Positions 59,395-64,000 of a stretch of 64,000 nucleotides of DNA are shown here, piece by piece; positions within the stretch are counted from its first letter, which is position 1; the number at the start of each line of letters is the position of its first letter. The notes under the pieces are model-generated. The model made no database searches and was not told the origin of the DNA. It worked only from the letters and a program-made list of their open reading frames with translations. Location of the stretch: contig CM055106.1 in assembly GCA_029204225.1 (NCBI GenBank), positions 33,576,361 through 33,640,360 on the forward strand. Reading direction: 5' to 3'. The translations under genes were made by a program, and so were the position numbers. The DNA is from Diphasiastrum complanatum (lineage: Eukaryota; Streptophyta; Lycopodiopsida; Lycopodiales; Lycopodiaceae).

Positions 59395-59462
59395 CGGGGC
59401 TATTGGGGGGCTTTGCCCCCAACCCCCCTGCTGGGGGGCTACTGCCCTTCGAACCCCCCGAC
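59395..59462. repeat. GC-hairpin block with G6 and C6 runs
   Basis: Alternating G6 and C5-6 runs in an otherwise AT-rich region: GGGGGGCTTTGCCCCC, then CCCCCC, GGGGGGC, GCCC and CCCCCC. Several nested stem-loops can form on either strand. The pattern recalls short GC-rich modules found scattered in other genomes. Confidence 0.7.
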
Positions 59463-59565
59463 ACTTAAATCTCCAAAATGCTATAAAATGGCCATTATTC
59501 ATGCATTTTCCTCCTACTTTTTTGTGATATTGTTTGTGATTTTCATTGTGATAGTATTTGTGATT

Positions 59566-59566
<1 letters not shown>
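59463..59566. other. Short spacer before microsatellite
   Basis: Contains TTTGTGAT repeated four to five times (59520-59565), a small decayed tandem repeat. Confidence 0.5.
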
Positions 59567-59625
<59 letters not shown>

Positions 59626-59684
59626 GCACACACGCACGTAGGTAGGCACACATGCTTGCGCGTATGCGCACACAGACACACACA

Positions 59685-59761
<77 letters not shown>

Positions 59762-59880
59762 CACACTTTTTTATTATCTTTTATATTCTTTCAATCTCTC
59801 TTTCTCTCTCACACACTCTTTTATTTCCCTTTTTCTCTCTTACACACACTCTTTCATCTCTCTCTTTCTCCTGTTTGAAT
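59567..59880. repeat. Compound CT/CA microsatellite
   Basis: A (CT)n run at 59567-59588 is followed by (CA)n at 59589-59621, a mixed CACG/TGCGCG section, another (CA)n to 59760, and then CT-rich sequence with ACACACTCTTT repeats to about 59870. The frames across it are artefacts. Confidence 0.95.
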
Positions 59881-59919
59881 TATGTAGTCTGATTTTGTGT
59901 CTGTCTGATATGCTAGGGT

Positions 59920-60180
59920 GCACCTATTCTTTGATAGAAGTGCGCTACACACTGTATTTAATCTTAGGACCTAGATACGCGACTATCAATCACAGGCAGT
60001 AGAACAATCGATCACACTATAATAGATGCAACACATGAATCAACGATGGAAGAACATAAAACACTTTTGTATTTTGTTTTGCTTATCAAAGTGAGTCTGC
60101 AGTTTCTTGCTCGTTGGCGGCTTGACGCTCCTCTTACAAAATATGTATTCTGCTACTTGATGGCCTCATCTAACCATTGC
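59920..60180. repeat. Dispersed repeat shared with 29680-29970
   Basis: See the shared blocks described for the 29.7-kb copy. Here it lies about 230 bases from minus-strand copia A-type pol, which supports an LTR origin. Confidence 0.5.
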
Positions 60181-60407
60181 ATAAAAACATATTTTCGTAC
60201 TCAACTCTCCTTTCAAGATCAGATCTCGAATGTGAGGGTACAAGGTATATGTTTGGTTTTTTAATAAAAAATTGGATCCTGGGCTTAGTATATCGCACCT
60301 AAGGATTTATTCTCATGAAAGAAAGGTTTCCGTGCTATTCGCCAATTGTTTCTAGCATCATCTTGAGCCACATTATCTCATTTTCCACCTTCAAAATTGC
60401 TATATAT
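60181..60407. other. No gene recognised
   Basis: Short AT-rich region before the minus-strand pol fragment, possibly the rest of its LTR and 3' untranslated end. Confidence 0.35.
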
Positions 60408-61300
60408 TCAGCTTCGCATGAAGACTGTACCATGAGTCTGCTTCTCATAGGTCCAACTTATCACTATTCCACATGCTATCGAACATCCACCTGTTACGGA
60501 CTTGCTGTCATCCTTGCAACTAGCCCAACTTGCATCGATGTAGTGTTGAGGAATAAATTCCTTCTCTTTTTTGTAGATTAGCCCCAAATTGTAGATGCCT
60601 TTCAGATATTGTAGTATTTGTTTTGCCATTAGCCAATGTTGCATACCAAGATTGAAAAAGAACTGAATTAGTGAGTAGACAACGACTACTAAGTCAGCTC
60701 TTGTACAAACTGTAAGATACATCAGATTACTGATCAGATTCTGATATGGTATGTTCTCCATCTTCTGTCTCTCTTCATTTGTATTTTCTACTTTGATAAT
60801 CTTCAATACTTTTTTTTCCATATTTTGATTGGTTCAGATGCATGACTCCTCTTGTTCGGTCTCTTTTGATTTGTAATCCCAGACATTTAGTCACTTCTCC
60901 TAGATTTGTAATCTCATAGTTTGTAGATATCCGATTCTTCGTTTCATTAATCAACATCAGACAATTTCCTATCATTGGAGAGTCATCCACAAATATTGTT
61001 AGAATCACAAACTACTTTTTTTATTATAGACATTATAGTCTGGTTGTGTAGAAGTGAATCCTAGAGACTTCAGAAGATAGTCGAGCTTCTTGTACCAAGC
61101 TCGTGATGCCTGCTTGAGACCATAGATACATCGATGTAGCCGACAGAAATAGTCTCAATTGTTCGGGTCTTCGTATCCTTCAGGTTGCTTCATGAAGATT
61201 TATTCATCTAGATCTCCATGGAAAAATGTTGTCTTCACATCAATCTGGTGCACTTCCAGATCATATTTTGTTGCATAGGTGAGGAGCAGTCGAATGCTCG
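60408..61300 (-). pseudogene. pol: Copia A-type RT/RNase H fragment
   Basis: On the minus strand from about 61300: LLLTYATKYDLEVHQIDVKT, FFHGDLDE, CIYGLKQASRAWYKKL, then LTIFVDDSPMIGNCLMLI (61008 frame) and ITNLGEVTKCLGLQIKRDRT. The frame 60821-60408 has PYQNLISNLMYLTVCTRADL, a connector, and RNase H HYIDASWASCKDDSKSVTGG. The wording is very close to copia A's pol, so it is a second, fragmentary copy of that family. Confidence 0.88.
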
Positions 61301-62058
61301 AAATCTTGACCATTGGTATCAATTGGCAGAATGTATTGAGGTGACATGGAAATCATCAATTTTTAGCTCATTTTTGGCTTTGCACGACCTCTACGGTTCA
61401 TTTCGTACTTATAAGGATATAAAAGCTTCAAATAATGTTGAAGAATATGCATGCAAAATTTCTAAGCATTCCAACAATTGTATTTATCAAAAAGTGGAAA
61501 AAACCTTCAAAAAACAAAATTTTTAAAACCATTTTTTGAGTTTTTCAATATGTTCTGACACATAACACCCTCATGCAACCAATTATGAATCATTAGCAAA
61601 TCAAAACGACTTGCATCAACCTTCAATTCTAATTTTGCTAGACAATAGCTCTTACTATCCATTTACAGTAAAAAAGTACTTAAAAACAAGCTATTTCTGA
61701 CCAAAACATAGCCTAGAATGGTAAATCTTTCATAATCTTGGCATGCAACCATTAATTCAACAATTAATGACTCTGCAACAAAAAGAACACTTGCTAGAAA
61801 TTTAGAACTATAGCATTTTATGAGAGATTCAAGTGAAATTGACAAAAATAGTCATAAGCTGGCTAACATCGGCAATCACCCATATTGCTATGGAGAAAGC
61901 CAATATCAGATGGATTATAGCAACATGCAAGTGGAAGTACTAAGAGAACACCCACTTGGACGCTTGTTCACCACCAAGAAGAGGAAACAAATTTATGTCC
62001 ACCAAAAAAGTTGACGAAAAAGCTTTACAACTCCAATCCCTTCGATCTTCGTAAGTCT
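61301..62058. other. No gene recognised
   Basis: AT-rich. The plus frame 61218-61526 overlaps the pol fragment at its start and shows no domain afterwards. The minus-strand leader of the LTR at 62073 may occupy the right end. Confidence 0.35.
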
Positions 62059-62520
62059 TGCTCTGATACCATTGTAAGGACTGCCAAGATCTTACTTACA
62101 AGACACACACAGAGGAATAAGAATGGAGCCAAACCACCCAGCCATGTACAAGCTATTGATCAATCTCCAATAGCATCACCTCCATGCCAGAGGATAGGAT
62201 GCAACTTTAGAGAGTAGGGCGAGTTTCTCCTAGAGGACATGGCCCTAGATTTACCTGTGCATGTGCCCATGCAAGCATATAGTATTCCCATACATGCAAG
62301 TCATTACCATTGAAACTCTACACCATGCCAATAGTCGTCCTAACCATTCAATAGCTTCACATGTTATAATATGTGTGACTGGGTTCTCGTACCATCGATG
62401 GTGCATCTTAGTTCGAACTATGCAGTAATTGCATGACTTCACAACTATTACCTATACAATTTACTCTAACGATACAGTTGTAATCTTCACGACCGCCACA
62501 ACTAATGTATTTATATATAC
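62059..62520 (-). repeat. Candidate copia LTR with primer site, minus strand
   Basis: GCTCTGATACCA at 62059-62070 is the complement of the tRNA-Met primer motif TGGTATCAGAGC. A TGTAAGGACTG stretch starting at 62073 would be the LTR edge. The far end is not determined. The sequence up to about 62520 contains ATATATA and TTTATATATAC runs that could hold its TATA. Confidence 0.45.
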
Positions 62521-63060
62521 AATAACGGAAACAGAAGAGGACCATGAAAATATCCACCATTGGTGAATCAGAGTCAATAATCAATTAGCAAAAGCATGAA
62601 TCAGAGTTCCTCTGTGGACTCCATTGTATCAGACTATCTGATTTCACATAATCAGAGATCATTAGAGAGAGTGAAAGTAGCTCAAGAAGTAGAGATACTA
62701 TTCAATTTATAATCAATGTAGTAGGATCACCCATAGTGCATTATTACTGTGAACCATTCTCGGGCACATGAACGTGATTTGATCGTTGTTATTACAACAA
62801 CCAATACACAGATTCTCTATTTTCTTTATGTGTGTTTGCACTGATGAATGTTTTCTAATAATTTCTTTCTCTATCACTAATACTCAACTCGAAGGAAACA
62901 TGGCTTTCATATATGCCTAACTATATCGCTCTCATGATTGTCTCAAACGCCTACAAATATATTTTTTGATCTAAGAAATACTCTAGATCAACAATTTGGT
63001 AGGTCCTATTATAATTTGAAGTTGTGTTTTCTCTTGTTTGGATCTCATATTCAACAAGAG
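62521..63060. other. Possible plus-strand LTR preceding primer-site repeats
   Basis: No coding frame. By position this could be the LTR for the plus-strand primer motif at 63061, as it ends CAACAAGAG before it. No partner copy is seen. Confidence 0.3.
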
Positions 63061-63169
63061 TGGTATCAAAGCTGATAGATAATTATTTCTTAAATACTTG
63101 TACCACCTCCAACAAGTGGTATCAGAGCTATCAAGCACACCATCAAAACCCAACAAGTGGTATCAGAGC
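63061..63169 (+). repeat. Three tRNA-Met primer-site motifs in 110 bases
   Basis: TGGTATCAAAGC at 63061-63072, TGGTATCAGAGC at 63117-63128 and TGGTATCAGAGC at 63158-63169. The last two are each preceded by CAACAAG, and the first by CAACAAGAG. Confidence 0.9.
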
Positions 63170-63337
63170 CTGGTCCAAACTATTATAGTATTCAGGACTA
63201 AGTTACCATTTCTTATAATGTTCATCTTGGAAGGTACATCTTCTGATATCCGATTGATCAATAAGTTCAACAAATGATTTCTACATGCGAGAATTCAAAA
63301 TAAAGATGATACTGATTCAGTGACAGTGAAATACAGC

Positions 63338-63980
63338 TCAAGTTGTCACACATAATGGTGATAGCATTAAACTGAGTGTGATGTAAGTCGTGAAGTAATA
63401 ACCTGATCCATACAGCTTCTTTTGAATGCTGCGATATACTCTACCTCTGTCGAAGAAAGCGCAACTCATTTTTGCTTCCTTGAGTTTCACGAAATCGGTC
63501 CCCCTGCCAAATAGAAACAGATTCCGGAGGTAGATTTTCTGGTAGAGACTGTTCCTCCTCAATCCGAGTTGGAGTAGCCTCATTGGACGAGTGGGTCAAT
63601 AGCATTTCAATCGTAACATAAGATGTGATCTAAACTTCCCTGAATATATCTCATCACTCTCTTTAATGCTTTCCAATGAGATATTTTAGGATTAGACATG
63701 AATTGATTTAACGTGCTGACAGTGTATGCTAAATCTGGTCTAGTACACAAAATTGCATACATTAGAGATCTGATTAGTGAATGATAAGGGTACTTCGCTA
63801 AGTCGAGTACTTCAGTATCGGTCTCAGCACAAGAAGGTTTAGTCAATACTGTACTCGGATCCATTTGGAGTATCAATTGGTTTGTTATCAGACATATGAA
63901 ACTTTTCTAAAATGCTTTTTAGATATGCCTGTTGGCTGAAGACATGTTTAGTTATTTTGAGACTTGTGCAGTATTTTGAG
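63338..63980 (-). pseudogene. pol: Copia RT/RNase H fragment
   Basis: The minus frame 63876-63607 reads YPYHSLIRSLMYAILCTRPD, LAYTVSTLNQFMSNPKISHW and KALKRVMRYIQGSL, the RT/RNase H connector. The next frame, 63583-63338, is RNase H-position sequence with SNEATPTRIEE- and ENELRFLRQR-type text only in broken frames. It is related to the plus-strand fragment at 43863. The element continues beyond the right edge. Confidence 0.8.
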
Positions 63981-64000
63981 ACTTGATTGAGTGATATGAG

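Noticed and set aside
59293..59892. 196-codon plus-strand and 154-codon minus-strand frames
   Set aside because: Most of their length is CT/CA microsatellite and GC-hairpin sequence, with no codon-like structure.

Overview
The window reads as nuclear DNA of a land plant. It is AT-rich and dominated by decayed LTR retrotransposons of the Ty1/copia and Ty3/gypsy types, with long CA, CT and GA microsatellites. Its one convincing intact host gene is a seven-exon, GT-AG spliced gene for a bacterial-type sigma-70 factor, the class that serves the plastid-encoded RNA polymerase. I cannot name the species. Nothing seen is diagnostic of a particular plant lineage. Layout: 0.65-1.5 kb is a degenerate GTAAGTG-rich repeat. 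1.7-10.8 kb is a decayed gypsy element (5' LTR, tRNA-type primer site, gag, protease, RT, RNase H, integrase) whose integrase is split by a solo LTR with a 5-bp target duplication. 11.8-14.7 kb is an internally deleted copia element (D) with a 3' LTR. 15.2-27.1 kb holds a decayed unidentified reading frame interrupted twice, by copia A (15369-20934, plus strand) and copia B (21027-27009, minus strand). Both are full length with paired LTRs and target duplications. 27.1-30 kb holds an older LTR, a 280-bp hexamer/dinucleotide microsatellite and a degenerate unidentified gene piece. 30.7-31.9 kb holds about 90-bp tandem repeats ending at the start codon of a frameshifted, truncated histone H3-like (possibly CENH3-like) gene with a polyproline tail, followed on the other strand by another unidentified frameshifted gene piece. 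35.4-41.2 kb is the sigma gene with G-box-type promoter motifs, a 110-codon upstream ORF and a poly(A) signal. Its reading frame stays largely open past the stop codon, as if a longer C-terminus had been lost or is read through. 41.2-52 kb is mostly non-coding with copia and gypsy scraps. 52.2-57.7 kb is copia C, truncated at the 5' LTR. 58-64 kb is a patchwork of minus-strand copia fragments, microsatellites, a GC-hairpin block and a triplicated tRNA-Met primer-site motif. How the parts work together: the sigma factor is the only gene likely to be expressed for cell function. It would be imported into plastids and direct promoter recognition by the plastid-encoded polymerase. The retroelements carry frameshifts and stops in nearly every domain, so none looks autonomous. 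Copia B has the longest open RT and its LTRs differ at only about 20 of 691 positions by eye.
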